From contig JAQTXG010000002.1 of the NCBI GenBank assembly GCA_028688895.1, positions 62,001 through 126,000 on the forward strand: a DNA stretch of 64,000 nt, written 5' to 3'. The stretch's first letter is position 1. Each line of letters begins with the position of its first letter. Below are positions 49,549 through 60,570 of the stretch, piece after piece. A model generated the notes under the pieces. The model was not told the origin of the DNA. It searched no databases and saw nothing but the letters and a program-made list of their open reading frames with translations. The DNA comes from Candidatus Altimarinota bacterium. Lineage in GTDB: Bacteria; Patescibacteriota; Gracilibacteria; BD1-5; UBA6164. The translations under genes and the position numbers were made by a program.

Positions 49549-50820
49549 TTATCTAAATTTACCGTAATCAAACATTTTCATTTCAGCATCAACTTTTCTA
49601 ACTACATCTAGTATAACAGAAACTATAATGATTAATCAAGCAGCTGAGATAATAAAATCAACTGATTGTCACATAATTTTTGATACAATATATGGTAGAA
49701 CTGCGATAAGTGCCAAGAATCAACCTCCGAATAAGTTTAAGTGTTCAGATACTTTAGTTAAGTATTCTGATGTCTCAGAACCTGGTCTAATACCTGGAAT
49801 ATATCCTCATCTTTTTTGTATGCTTTCTGCAACATTATCTGTATTGAAAGTAATAGATACATAAAAGAATGAAAATCCAAGAACTAATAGGAAGTATATC
49901 AATATAAATATCCATGAAGGATTAGACATATTGAAATATTCTAATAAAAATTTACCAATATTTGAAGCTGTTTCACTTGAATTAGGTCAAGTAAGTATTT
50001 GTCCAATAATAGCTGGAAAAGTAACTAATGATACAGCAAATATGATTGGAATCATTCATGCTTGGTTGATTCTGATTGGAAAATATGATTTTTCCTCTCT
50101 ACCAGTTCTAGTGTAAATAATAGGTATTCTTCTATTACCTTCAGTAAATTTAATAATTATGTAAATAATTAATAAACTAGCTATAAGTAAACCTACAAAT
50201 AATGGATAATCTCATGTAGATATATGTCACATAATCGTTCCAGGTACACTAGATAGCACTCATGCAGTAATTATTATACTTATACCATTTCAAATACCGT
50301 TTTCAGTCATTACTTCACCTAACCACATCAAAAATATAGTTCCGGCTGTAATAATAGTCATGGCAGTTAATACAACTTTTATATCTGATAAATCAATTAT
50401 TGTACCAGATGCAAGAGTATTAAGTAACACTATCATTCAATAAGATTGAACAAATGCTAATGGTAATGTTAGCCATCTAGTATATTTAGTCATTCTCTTT
50501 TGTCATTGTTCTCATTCTTTTTGAAGATCACCTATTTTTGGAACTATTACTCAAAGTAATTGAATAATAATCATAGCATTAATATATGGTGAAAGTCACA
50601 TCAGAATAATAGAAAAATTCGATAATCAACCTCACATTAAAGCACTAAAAAAAGATAAACCTTTATTTGCTTCCATAATCGCATCAAGTTTCGTTGTATC
50701 AACTCAATACACAGGTATTACAGATAAAAACTTATAAACCAAAACCAAAAGCAATGTAGCTATGATTTTCTTTTTAATAGCTTTATTCTCGAATACAGAC
50801 TTTATACTATTTAGTATCAT
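49549..50820 (-). CDS. secY: Protein translocase subunit SecY
   Basis: 423 residues with about ten membrane helices; it forms the protein-export channel. Typical sequences are seen: FLSVIPVYGVD near residue 35, GGGLSNFSIILMGLSPYINAMII near 65, MWLGEVMTENGIGNGISIIITAG near 175, and the cytoplasmic loop RRIPIIYTR near 230. Last gene of the ribosomal-protein block but separated from uL15 by a terminator and 262 bases, so it probably has its own promoter. Confidence 0.97.
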
Positions 50821-51040
50821 AATATTTTTTTATAAAATTAATATCACCTATATTATATATAATACCTATTTTTACAAGTTTTTCGGTGATTTTTACAATT
50901 ATAACAATGGTTATACTAAAAAATCAATTATTATGAGAAAATATTTATATAATTTTTAATAAAAAATACAAATATTTTGGCTATAGGAAAGTGTTATTCA
51001 GACCTAACAATAATAAATATTTTTTTAGTATTTCCAAAAT

Positions 51041-51078
51041 GAAAGAAAAACCCAAACTTTAAAAGCCGGGTTTTTCTC
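51041..51078 (-). terminator. Terminator of the ribosomal-protein operon
   Basis: On the minus strand gaaaaaccc ... gggtttttc forms a stem ending in a T-run, just after the uL15 stop and before secY. Confidence 0.75.
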
Positions 51079-51082
51079 TACA

Positions 51083-51538
51083 TTATTTTGTTTCAAGTTT
51101 TCCTCAAGCTTTTTCTACAGCTTCTCTAGCTGTAATAGAAGCTTTATCTACAATAACATCTATTTTACTAGTAAGCTCTCAAGCTCATAATAATTTAATA
51201 GGAAGAGATTTTCTTCTGATTAATTTATTTTCAAGTAAAACTTCTTTGTTTACAGTATTTATACCTTTTTCAGCTAATAAAGCTAAATCAGATAAATTAA
51301 TAACACTATATTCAGTTTTAAATTTTGCATTAGAAAAACCTTTTAATTTAGGCATTCTTCTAAATAAAGGAGTTTGTCCTCATTCAAACCATGATGGAGT
51401 TCATCCACCTGCTCTTGAATTTTGACCTTTACAACCTCTACCACAGTAAGTTCATTTACCTGAACCGTTACCTCTACCTAGTCTCTTAGATGTAGTTCTT
51501 GAACCATTTGATGGTTTTACATTTGTTAAAGATAACAT
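51083..51538 (-). CDS. rplO: 50S ribosomal protein L15
   Basis: 151 residues. Gly/Arg-rich start (RLGRGNGSGKGTYCGRGCKGQ) and GGTPSWFEGGQTPLFRRMPKLKG are characteristic of uL15. It ends the operon. uL30, which lies between uS5 and uL15 in most bacteria, is absent; a palindromic element occupies the gap. Confidence 0.97.
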
Positions 51539-51568
51539 AAATATTTAAGGTTATATATATAGATAAAA

Positions 51569-51627
51569 TGTCATTCTGAAGTAAATTCAGAATCAGTCAT
51601 TGATCCTGGATTTAATACAGGATGACA
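51569..51627. repeat. Palindromic element in place of uL30
   Basis: Outer arms atgtcat/gatgacat enclose ttctgaa...ttcagaat and cctgg...caggat hairpins. It lies in the 98-base gap between rplO and rpsE. The layout is that of the small dispersed palindromes of the TGTCATTCTGA type. Confidence 0.65.
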
Positions 51628-51636
51628 TATAATTTA

Positions 51637-52110
51637 TTATTTGAACGAAGATAAAGCTTTTATAGTAGCTCTAGCGTTGTTAATCATATTTGAAGAACCA
51701 TATCTTTTTGCAAGAATATCTTGGTATCATGCTACAGTTAAAACTTTTCTAGCAGCTCAACCAGCAATAATTCAAGTACCTACAGAAGCAGGATGTACCA
51801 TTACTTTAGCAGCTTTATATTTAGCTTCAACATTATATGGAACAGTACCATTTTCTATTCTAACTTCTGTTAAGTTTTTCTTTGCATCAGAAATAGCTTT
51901 TGCAATAGCATCAACTACTTCCCATGATTTTCATGTTCATAAAGCAACTTTACCTTTACCATCTCAGATAACCATAACGGCTCTAAATCTAAGTTGTCTA
52001 CCTCATGAAGTAACTCTTGTTACTCTATCAATAGCAAGTAATTCTTCTTTATATTCTTTCTTTGGTTTTGAAAATTTTCATTTTCCTTTGTCATTTCCAG
52101 AAAAAGCCAT
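51637..52110 (-). CDS. rpsE: 30S ribosomal protein S5
   Basis: 157 residues. [41 protein letters not shown] and VHPASVGTGIIAGGAARKVLTVAG are the uS5 signatures; the protein helps decoding accuracy. Confidence 0.97.
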
Positions 52111-52129
52111 ACTTATTTGTATTAATTAA

Positions 52130-52474
52130 TTAAAATTTTAGACCTCCGGCTCTTAAAGCTTCAGCTAAAGCTTTAACTCTTCCGTGATAAGCAAATCATC
52201 CTCTATCAAATACAATTTCAGTGATTTTTAAATCAAGAACTTTTTTAGCCATCTCGCTTCATACTTTTGTTGCCATTTCAGTTTTTGTACCAGATTTATC
52301 AAGTTTTAAATCTGAAAAAGATGTAAGAGTTTTTCAAGCAGTATCATCAATAAGTTGTGCATATATGTTAGAATTACTTCTAAACACTGCTAAACGAGGT
52401 TTCATTTCTGTTCAACTTATTTTTGCTCTGATTCTATTTTTTCTTCTTAATCTTTTTAATGTTTTTTGTAACAT
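52130..52474 (-). CDS. rplR: 50S ribosomal protein L18
   Basis: 114 residues; binds 5S rRNA. RLRRKNRIRAKISGT, KPRLAVFRSNSNIYAQLIDD and [27 protein letters not shown] match uL18. Confidence 0.96.
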
Positions 52475-52500
52475 TCTTAAAATTATTATAAGTTAAATTT

Positions 52501-53043
52501 TTATTTTTTTGAACCAGTTTTACCAGCTTTTCTAACAATATGTTCACCTACATATTTAATTCATTTTCCTTTATAAGGTTCTGGTTTCTTTTTTGATCTA
52601 ATTTTAGATGCAAATTCTCAAACTAATTGTTTATCAGCTCCAGAAATGTGCATAATATTTTTAGCTTTTTCATCCATAGCAATAGTAATTCAAGCTGGAG
52701 CTATCATTTCTACTTTATGTGAAAAACCAATACTTAATATAAGTTTATTACCAGCAACTTCAAATTTGTAACCAACTCAGTTGATTTCTAAACTTTTTTT
52801 GTAACCTTCTGAAACTCAAATAACTAAGTTATTTATGATTGATCTAGTTGTACCCCATAGAGATGCAGCTGATTCATCTAATAGTCTAACTATTAAAGTA
52901 TTTTCTTCTTTAATAACCTCTATTTTTGGTGAATAATCAAATGATAATTCTCATAATGGTCATTTTACTTTTACATTATTGTTAGCTAAAGTTAATTCAA
53001 CTTTACTTGGTACTACAATAGGTAATTTACCAATTCTTGACAT
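52501..53043 (-). CDS. rplF: 50S ribosomal protein L6
   Basis: 180 residues. MSRIGKLPIVVP and GVSEGYKKSLEINGVGYKFE are typical; the C-terminal uL6 signature appears as RSKKKPEPYKGKGIKYVGE. Confidence 0.97.
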
Positions 53044-53115
53044 TTTTTTTGTAATTATAAATATAAATCGGAACAATGATTTTGGTAATCATTTCTCGTT
53101 TATAATTTGGAGTGA

Positions 53116-53511
53116 TTAGTAAACTTCACATAGTAGCTCACCACCAACATTTAAACTTCTTGCTTCATACCCTGTAACAACTCATTTTGGAGTTGAAACA
53201 ATATAAATACCTTGTCCATTTCTAGATTTTCTAATATCTTTTGCTCAGATATAGATTCTTTGACCTGGTCTACTTATTCTAGTAAAAGTAGGAACATATT
53301 TAGTTGTTCTTACGTCGTTTAAAGTAAGCATAATTGATTTTTTATTGTTTCATTCATCAACAATTGCGAATTCTACAATATATTTATTTTTTTTAAGAAT
53401 AGTTGCTATATCAAGCTTTAATTTAGAGTAAGGTAATTTTACTTCTATAATTCTTGCCATGTATGCATTTCTAATTCTTGTTAATAAATCTCCGATTGGA
53501 TCTATTATCAT
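53116..53511 (-). CDS. rpsH: 30S ribosomal protein S8
   Basis: 131 residues. DPIGDLLTRIRNAYM, then RISRPGQRIYIGA, then RNGQGIYIVSTPKGVVTG fit uS8. Confidence 0.97.
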
Positions 53512-53593
53512 AACAATAAAATTAATAAACTAAATTTATTTTTTATACCCCCGGGTACCTTCTCTTGATTCGAAATTCACCCTGACTATTTTT

Positions 53594-53818
53594 CTACCAA
53601 CTAGATTTTCTAACACCTGGCAATTCACCTGCATTAGCTTTTTCTCTAAAACAAATTCTACAAATATCAAATTTCCCTAGATATCATCTAGTTCTACCAC
53701 AGATACCACAACAGTTAAATACTTTTGTAGCTTCCTTAGGTTTTCTTCAATCTGCTATAGCTTGTAAAAATGTCTTTTTTAATCTATTTGCTTTAGCAAT
53801 TTTTGACTTTCTAGCCAT
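53594..53818 (-). CDS. rpsN: 30S ribosomal protein S14 (zinc-binding type)
   Basis: 74 residues. Two Cys pairs (CGICGRT and CRICFRE) make the zinc site of the short uS14 form; the N-terminus is 10-13 residues longer than the usual 61. Ends GVRKSSW then TAG, as in the family. Confidence 0.95.
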
Positions 53819-53874
53819 CTTAATTTTTCTTATAAAGTAAATCCAGTAATCCTGGACCACGCTCTGCGTGGCTT

Positions 53875-54411
53875 TTATTTAGAAAAAGGAAATCACAATT
53901 GTGTTAATAATTCCTTTCAAGCCTCTTTGTTTTTAGCAGTTGTTTTAACTGTAATTTGTAATCAGTGGTTTTTGATTACATCATTGTGTGGAACTTCTAA
54001 GAATATAGAATGTTCTTTCACTCAGAAATTGTAATTTCCTTGGTTATCAAAACCTTTTTTGTTAATTCATCTAAAATCTCTTACTCTAGGTAATACTACA
54101 TGAATTAATTTTTCTAGGAAGTTATACATTGCATCTCATCTCAAAGTAACAGATAATCATACTGGCATTCAAGCTCTTAATTTAAAGTTTGATATCGCTT
54201 TTTTTGCATATCTAACTGTACAAGCTTGACCTGCAATTAATGATAAATGTTCTTGTAATGAAGAAAAATCTTTGTTTCATTGTTTTATATATGTTCAAAT
54301 TCACATATTTAATACAACTTTTTCTAATTTAGGTACTTCCATAACATTAGAAACTCATAGTTTTTCTTTCAATGCAGGAGCAATCTCTTTTATATATTTT
54401 TCCTTAAGCAT
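53875..54411 (-). CDS. rplE: 50S ribosomal protein L5
   Basis: 178 residues; contacts 5S rRNA and P-site tRNA. VPKLEKVVLNMGIG, GQACTVRYAKKAISNFKLRAGMPVG and FLEVPHNDVIKNHGLQITV match uL5. The spacer to rpsN (53819-53874) contains a small hairpin ccacgc/gcgtgg. Confidence 0.97.
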
Positions 54412-54437
54412 TTGCGTTTATAAATAATATAAGTAAA

Positions 54438-54788
54438 TTATTTAATAATAAATTTTTTAGCTTCTCCACCGTTTTCTTTTACAGCTCTTTTTGAGAATCT
54501 AAATTTCTTTATTTTTCCTTTCTCTTCAATTTTTACATAACCAACTCTCGTAGGTTTTTTAGTAAAAGGACAAACTAACATTACATTTGATGCACTGATA
54601 GCTTTTTCCATTTTAATAATTTGCCCAGGATTAGTTCATTGTTTTTTAATATGTCTAGTAGCAATATTGATTCCTTTAACGATGATTTTATTTTCATCAC
54701 TAAATACTTTCAAAACTTCAGCTTCTTGGCCTCTGTCTTTTTCTTTACCTGACATGATTATAACTTTATCTCAAGTTCTAATTTTCAT
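54438..54788 (-). CDS. rplX: 50S ribosomal protein L24
   Basis: 116 residues. MKIRTGDKVIIMSGKEKDRGQ is the KOW motif of uL24; GINIATRHIKK and ASNVMLVCP follow as in the family. Confidence 0.96.
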
Positions 54789-54808
54789 AATTCTTTATTT
54801 AATAATAA

Positions 54809-55177
54809 TTATAAAACTTCTGGAGCTAAACTCACGATTTTTTGGAAACCTTTGTTTCTAAGTTCTCTAGCAACTGGCCCGAAAATACGAGTTCATCTAG
54901 GATTATTATTGTCATCGATTATAACACATGCGTTGTCATCAAATCTCAAATATGATCCATCTTTTCTTCTTACTTCTTTTGAAGTTCTAACTATTACAGC
55001 TTTAACTACTTTTTTCTTTTTCACTGTTCCATCTGGAGCAGCTTTTTTAACAGTACAAACTATAATATCTCAAACAGAAGCATATCTTCTGTGTGAACCT
55101 CCAAGTACTTTAATACATAATACTTCTTTAGCTCAAGAGTTATCAGTAACTACTAGTCTTGACTCTGTTTGTATCAT
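54809..55177 (-). CDS. rplN: 50S ribosomal protein L14
   Basis: 122 residues. [33 protein letters not shown] and [24 protein letters not shown] match uL14. Confidence 0.97.
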
Positions 55178-55206
55178 AAAATACGATTCTTAAAAGTTAA
55201 AATTAA

Positions 55207-55434
55207 CTATATTTTAGAAACTACTTCCCATCTCTTTAATTTAGAAGTTGGTCTAGTTTCTTTTATTGTAACCTGTTCTCATTCAGTACAAGAGTTGTTT
55301 TCATCATGTGCATAAAATTTGTTTGTAATTCTAAATCTTTTTTTGTATTTATCATCACTTTTATATGTATGTACTGATACAACAATTGTCTTATCCATTT
55401 TAGTGCTAGTAACAACACCTCTTTTTGTTCTCAT
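55207..55434 (-). CDS. rpsQ: 30S ribosomal protein S17
   Basis: 75 residues. RGVVTSTKMDKTIVV and KETRPTSKLKRWEVV are uS17 signatures. Ends with TAG. Confidence 0.95.
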
Positions 55435-55458
55435 AAACTTTTGTTTAATTAAAAATAA

Positions 55459-55683
55459 TTAACCTATATTAAATCATTTAGAAGCTGCTATAGTTTTTAC
55501 TTGTGCAGTATATCTTCTAAGAGCTTTAATTAAATGAGTTTGTTTTAATTCACCCAATTCTTTTTTCATTCTTAAAACATATAAGTCTTTAGATGATTTA
55601 GTTAATTCGGCTTTTAAATCTTTTTCATTTAATTCTCTAAGTTTTCCTATTTCTTGGAGTTTTAAATCTTTTATTTCTTTCAT
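55459..55683 (-). CDS. rpmC: 50S ribosomal protein L29
   Basis: 74 residues, two long helices (KEIKDLKLQEIGKLRELNEK and ELKQTHLIKALRRYTAQVKTI). ATG at 55683 fits the family length; an ATG at 55701 would overlap the uL16 stop and add six residues. The last residues follow a UGA. Confidence 0.93.
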
Positions 55684-55693
55684 TTTGAAATGA

Positions 55694-56098
55694 TTAATCA
55701 ACTATTATTTTAGTTTTAACTGGTAATTTGTAAGCAGCTAATCTAAAAGCTTCCCTTGCAATTTCTGGCGTAACTCATGTTATTTCAAATAACACTCTAC
55801 CAGGTTTTACAGGGGCTCTATACATTTCTACAGATCATTTACCTCAACCCATTGGAACTTCTAATGGTTTCGTAGTAAAAGCTTTATCTGGGAAAATTCT
55901 TATCCAAATTTTACCTCATCTTTTAATATATCTAACCATAGCTCTTCTTGCAGATTCAATTTGTCTCGAAGTGATAAATCATCTAGTAGTTGTCTTTAAG
56001 GCATATTCACCAAAAGATAACGTAGATCATCTAACAGCTTTTCATTTCAATCTTCATCTGAAGGTCTTTCTATATTTAGTTTTCTTTGGTTGTAACAT
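55694..56098 (-). CDS. rplP: 50S ribosomal protein L16
   Basis: 134 residues. [50 protein letters not shown] and PMGGGKGSVEMYRAPVKPG match uL16. Confidence 0.97.
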
Positions 56099-56144
56099 TT
56101 TTTTGCACAATTAGTATATAAAAAAAATTCAAATGTCAAATTTT

Positions 56145-56777
56145 TTATTTTTTATAAATGTCTCATTTATAGATCCAAACTTTTAATCAGATAGTTCAAT
56201 AAACAGTTTCTGCTCTAACAGTTACATAATCTATATCAGATCTGATAGTTTGCGTTGGGATATTACCTTCCTTGAAAGTTTCCTTTCTAGCTATTTCAGC
56301 TCAGTTAAGTCTTCAACCAACTTTTACTTTTATTCATTTAGCACCTTTTTCCATTGTTTTTGCAATAGCTTGTTTGATTGCTCTTTTGTAAGGCATTCTT
56401 TTTTCTATTTGATTTGCAACATTGTATCAAACAATTTTTGCATTCAAATCTGGATTTTTAATATCCCTAATTTCAAGATTTACTTTAATTAATAGTTTTG
56501 AAGCTAATAATTTTTCTAATCTTTCTTTATTTTCACCTGTCTTTCAAAGTATTAATGCTGATTTTGCAGTATAAACTACAATATCAAGTACATCTTGATT
56601 TCTAGAAACCAATATATCTCATACAGGGATTCAAGTTAATTCTTTATTCAAAATTGCTCTAGCTTTTAAATCTATGCTTAAAGAGCTTTTATATGTTTTT
56701 TTGTCTTCATACCAAATTGATTTCCATGTTCTAATATATGGAATTCTAAAAGCTATAGGACTTACTTTATGTCACAT
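56145..56777 (-). CDS. rpsC: 30S ribosomal protein S3
   Basis: 210 residues; KH domain and mRNA-entry helicase site. [17 protein letters not shown] starts with a UGA-encoded Gly2; GIKVKVGGRLNGAEIARKE and GTIGLKVWIYKGD are conserved. It ends soon after, without a long basic tail. Confidence 0.97.
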
Positions 56778-56853
56778 AAATTAAAATGTGTTAATAAATT
56801 ATTATTACTGTGTATAAGTAATATTATAAAAAATTTTAAAAATATTTCAGTTA

Positions 56854-57180
56854 TTACTTAACTTGTAGTTCTAATTTTACATTAGAAGTTCTTTTTAATA
56901 TTGGGTGCATTCTCCCTCTTGATACAGAATTTCATCTTTTGTAAACAATACCTTTGTTTACACTAAGAGTACTTATATATAATGTAGATAATTTTTGATT
57001 ATCATTGTTTTCAGCATTTGCAACAGCACTTGCCAAAATTTTATACATAAGATCAGCTCATTTTGTAGGAGCAAATTTTAGAAATTTTAATGCTTGTTCA
57101 GCATCTTGACCTCTAACAATTTCAGCTACTACTCTTAGCTTTTTTGGAGAAATTCTTATATTTTTCCCATTTGCTTTCAT
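56854..57180 (-). CDS. rplV: 50S ribosomal protein L22
   Basis: 108 residues. NIRISPKKLRVVAEIVRGQDAEQAL and YKRGNSVSRGRMHPILKRTSNVKLEL match uL22. Confidence 0.96.
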
Positions 57181-57183
57181 AGT

Positions 57184-57376
57184 AATTAATTTTAATAGTT
57201 ATAACCCTTTTTAGGGATGTATAAAATATTTCTATTTGAGCTATCTCTAAAAACTTCGAATTTCATCGTCAGAATAAATTTTAACTTAATCACTTACATA
57301 CGTAAGCTCATTTCGTAAAAATTTTTCTTCCTCGAACTTCTCGTTTTTGAGATGCTCTGTAATTTTGTACAGGTCT
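57184..57376. other. 193-base spacer in the ribosomal operon
   Basis: The gap between rpsS and rplV is long for this operon. It contains the palindrome cttac-atac-gtaag (57293-57306) and an extension of the rpsS frame: 31 sense codons after its TAG (57284-57376). No independent gene is seen. Confidence 0.6.
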
Positions 57377-57640
57377 CTATTTGTTTCATGAATGACCTTT
57401 GAAATTTCTAGTCATTGAAAATTCTCATAGTTTATGTCATACCATATCTTCAGTAACGAAAACTGGTGTGTGTACTTTTCCATTGTGAACACCAAATGTG
57501 TGTCCTACAAATTCTGGAATAACAGTACAAGCTCTTGACCAAGTTTTAATTACACCTTTTTTTCATGAATCATTCATTGCAACTACTTTTTTCAAAAGTC
57601 TGTCATCAATGTAAGGTCATTTCTTTAAACTTCTTGTCAT
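57377..57640 (-). CDS. rpsS: 30S ribosomal protein S19
   Basis: 87 residues. [44 protein letters not shown] and [23 protein letters not shown] are uS19 signatures. It ends with TAG at 57377-57379, at the normal family length. Confidence 0.96.
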
Positions 57641-57730
57641 AAGTTAGTTTTAAGTTTTAAGTTGTAAGTGTGTAAGTTGTAAGTGTAAGTATAAGTAATT
57701 ATTTTTAGCTTATCTTATACTTACTGCTTA
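57641..57730. repeat. Simple repeat between rplB and rpsS
   Basis: A degenerate tandem of taagttgtaagtg-type units at 57641-57697, then an inverted partner (ttatacttact, 57716-57726). Confidence 0.6.
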
Positions 57731-58582
57731 TTAACTTTTGTTCATTAATTTACCTTTTCTAGTTTTTAGAATCCATTTAGATGTAGTGTTTTTTCTACTT
57801 CTAGTTTTTAACCCTAAAGCAGGTAATCCCCATGGAGTTTTAGGTCATTTCATACCAATTGGTGAATGTCCTTCTCAACCTCAATGTGGATGATCAACTG
57901 GATTCATTGATTTACCAAGAACAGTTGGTCTTTTTCACATCCATCTAGATCTTCAAGCTTTTCAAATAACAATCATATTGTGGTCAGTATTTGAAACTTG
58001 TCCGATAGTAGCATAACATTTTTTGTGTACTAGTCTGATTTCTCATGAAGGCATTTTAATTTGTGTGTATTCACCTTCTTGTGAGAAAACTGTACCAAAT
58101 GAACCTGCTGATCTAATAGAACTAGCTCATTGTCCAACAATCAATTCTAGATTGTAAACTTGTAAACCAGTAGGTATATTTCATACCTCCATTCTATTTC
58201 AAGCATCTAATGATGCTTTTTCATCTGTAATAACTTTATCTCATACTTTCATATCTTTGTGAGCAATCACATATCTTCTTTCTCCATCTTTATAACAGAT
58301 TAATGAGATATATGCTGATCTATATGGATCGTATTCGATAGTTTCAACTTTGGCTACAATTCATTTTTTATCAACTTGAAAAAAATCTACTAGCCTGTAT
58401 CTTTGAGCATGACCACCTCATTGGTGTCTTACTGTAATTCTTCAAGTATTATTTCTACCTGAATGTTTTTTTAATTTTACTGTAAGTGGTTTGTACGGAG
58501 AAGAAGTTGTAATTTCTTCAAATGTACTAACAGTCATTCATCTTCTACCTGGAGTGGTAGGCTTAAATTTTTTAATTCCCAC
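57731..58582 (-). CDS. rplB: 50S ribosomal protein L2
   Basis: 283 residues starting at GTG ([14 protein letters not shown]). [21 protein letters not shown] and [15 protein letters not shown]-type motif (seen as [18 protein letters not shown]) with the key His near residue 235 match uL2. Part of the peptidyl-transferase centre. Confidence 0.97.
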
Positions 58583-58605
58583 TGTTAAAATTTTTAAAAA
58601 CTAAA

Positions 58606-58902
58606 TTATTTAATAATAGAAAAGTCTATTTTTGCTTTTGTATCTTTTAAAGTAACATAAGCTTTTTTAGTAGATCTTTTTCTCAATTGCATTCATCTTT
58701 TTTTCCCATACTTGAATTTTTCTCTAGTATGTAAAACATTAACAGAAGCAACTTCTACTTTATATAGTTCAGAAATTGATTTTTTAATATCAATTTTAGT
58801 TGCACTAGAATCAACTTCAAATACATATGTATTATTATTTAATTCTAAAACAGAAGTTTTTTCAGTAGTAATTGGTTTTTTTAAAATTCTAAAAATTCTC
58901 AT
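58606..58902 (-). CDS. rplW: 50S ribosomal protein L23
   Basis: 98 residues. LKKPITTEKTSVLELNNNTYVFEVD and the following VNVLHTREKFKYGKKRG match uL23. UGA=Gly adds the last 29 residues. Confidence 0.95.
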
Positions 58903-58958
58903 TTTATATATATTTTAGAAGTAAACCCCTCTAATGTGGGGCCCAAGCTTCAGCTGGG

Positions 58959-59582
58959 TTATTTAGTTAGATTATCTAATTTTGTTAAAGAATCTTTTAA
59001 TAAAACTAATGTTTTATATTTAAGTAAGTCTTTTACATTTAAGTAATCTACAAGTATACTTTTAACATACGATAAGTTTGCTGTAGATTTTTCAATAATT
59101 TCATTTTTTGCAGGAAGTGCAAGTAAAGCTTTTTCATTGTATGGTAATGCATTAAACATTTCTACCATATTTTTTGTTTTCGCTTCATTAAATGTAATAT
59201 TGTCTACTATAATCAAATCATTGTTAGCTAGTTTAGAAGATAAAACTGTAAATAATGCTTTTCTTCTCTCTTTTTTATTCATTGACAATGTAAAGTTTAC
59301 AGTGTTTCTTGGACCAAATGCAACTCAACCTTTTTTTCTAATAGGCGATCTATTTGAACCCATTCTAGCTCTACCTGTACCTTTTTGTCTATAAATCTTT
59401 CTTGTTGAACCTCTTCTTTCTCATCTAGTTTTAGTATGAGCAACTACCATTCTATTATTAGCTAGTTGATATACTAAAGCTCTATGAATAAGTCCTTCAT
59501 TAAGTTCTAATCAAAATACTAAATCATTAAGTTCGATTTCTCAAAGCGATTTACCTTTTTGATCAAATAAATTAGTCTTCAT
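58959..59582 (-). CDS. rplD: 50S ribosomal protein L4
   Basis: 207 residues. The exit-tunnel loop is seen as TRGERRGSTRKIYRQKGTGRARMGSNRSP, then GGVAFGPRNTVNFTLSMNKKERRKAL. Gap to rplW (58903-58958) holds two small GC-rich hairpins. Confidence 0.96.
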
Positions 59583-59600
59583 CAGAGTAATATTTAATAA

Positions 59601-60209
59601 CTAAAAAATAATATTTACGAATGAATTTCTTCATCCTGGAACTCCTCATCTAACACCGATTACACTAATTTCTTTATTAATCAATTCCACTGGAACTTTC
59701 TTAATAGTAAATTTAGTATTACCAAGATGACCGTGCATCTTTTTACCTCTGTGAGTTCTAGTTGGTTTTCTGTTACCGATTGAACCAAGTGCTCTATGGA
59801 ATTTTGAACCATGTCATCCAGGTCAACCATGGAAATTGTGTTTTTTCATAGCTCATGAGAATCATTTTCATTTTGAAAATCATTCAACAGAAACTTTAAC
59901 ATTTTCTTCCAACATATCTAATGTAAGAGTATCTCAAACATTGTACTTTTCAGATTCTTCATCAGAAACTGGAAATTCTACTATTTTTGAAAATTTACTT
60001 TTATTTAAAGTATTTTTTCATTCAACTAATTGAACATCTTCAACCTTATCATCTAAAACTCAGATAATGATAGCTTTATAACCATCTTTTTCAAGAGTTT
60101 TAAATCATACTACTTTTAAAGTAGGAACTTTTAGTAAAGTAATTGGGATAAATTTATCATCCTTAATCACTCTAGTCATTTCCAACTTTGTAGCTATAAT
60201 TCAAGCCAT
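59601..60209 (-). CDS. rplC: 50S ribosomal protein L3
   Basis: 202 residues. GIIATKLEMTRVI at the start and [33 protein letters not shown] are uL3 signatures. It is the first gene of the operon: uS10, which precedes it in most bacteria, is not upstream. Confidence 0.96.
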
Positions 60210-60322
60210 ATAAAAATATGTTTACAAAATTAAAGTTAGAGGTTAAACTTCCTTTTATATAAATGGAGTCTAACTTAACCTCTTCAAAAACTTTTCGTGA
60301 TATTTTCTTAAAAAGCCCCGTG

Positions 60323-60350
60323 ATTATATAAAAAAGTGAGTATTTGTCAA
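60323..60350 (-). promoter_or_regulatory. Promoter of the ribosomal-protein operon
   Basis: On the minus strand, perfect consensus TTGACA (60345-60350) and TATAAT (60323-60328), 16-base spacer, about 114 bases before the rplC ATG. The leader contains inverted copies of agaggttaa (60238-60246 and 60274-60283 region), a possible regulatory hairpin. Confidence 0.8.
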
Positions 60351-60449
60351 ATGAAAAATATTTTTTGGGATTTATTTAAATATTAAAGCAATTTTCTATA
60401 ACTTTAAATATTGTTTTTTTGTAGTATAATATAGCTTAAGTATTATAAT

Positions 60450-60478
60450 TTGACTTTTTATGTATTCTTTTATATAAT
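60450..60478 (+). promoter_or_regulatory. Plus-strand promoter of a possible small RNA
   Basis: -35 ttgact (60450-60455) and -10 tataat (60473-60478), 17-base spacer, pointing to the hairpin region at 60485-60570. Confidence 0.65.
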
Positions 60479-60484
60479 AGGTAT

Positions 60485-60570
60485 ACAAATGTCCTTCGGG
60501 ATCCACCTCCAATATATTTGGAGGAAGAAAAATAGGAAAAACTTAGAGTAAAAAAACTCTGAGTTTTTTC
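60485..60570 (+). ncRNA. Candidate small RNA
   Basis: After a good promoter come a small UUCG-type hairpin (tccttcggga), the stem cctccaa-tatat-ttggagg and a terminator (acttagagt/actctgagt then six T). No convincing coding frame is present. The segment ggatccacctcc resembles the 3' end of 16S rRNA. The 3' end overlaps the stop of the minus-strand MazF-like gene. No known RNA family recognised. Confidence 0.45.

Noticed and set aside
57281-57640. A 119-residue version of uS19
   Set aside because: An in-frame TAG at 57377-57379 stops it at the normal family length.
60490-60545. 20-codon plus-strand peptide in the candidate small RNA
   Set aside because: No ribosome-binding site and the sequence is explained by hairpins.
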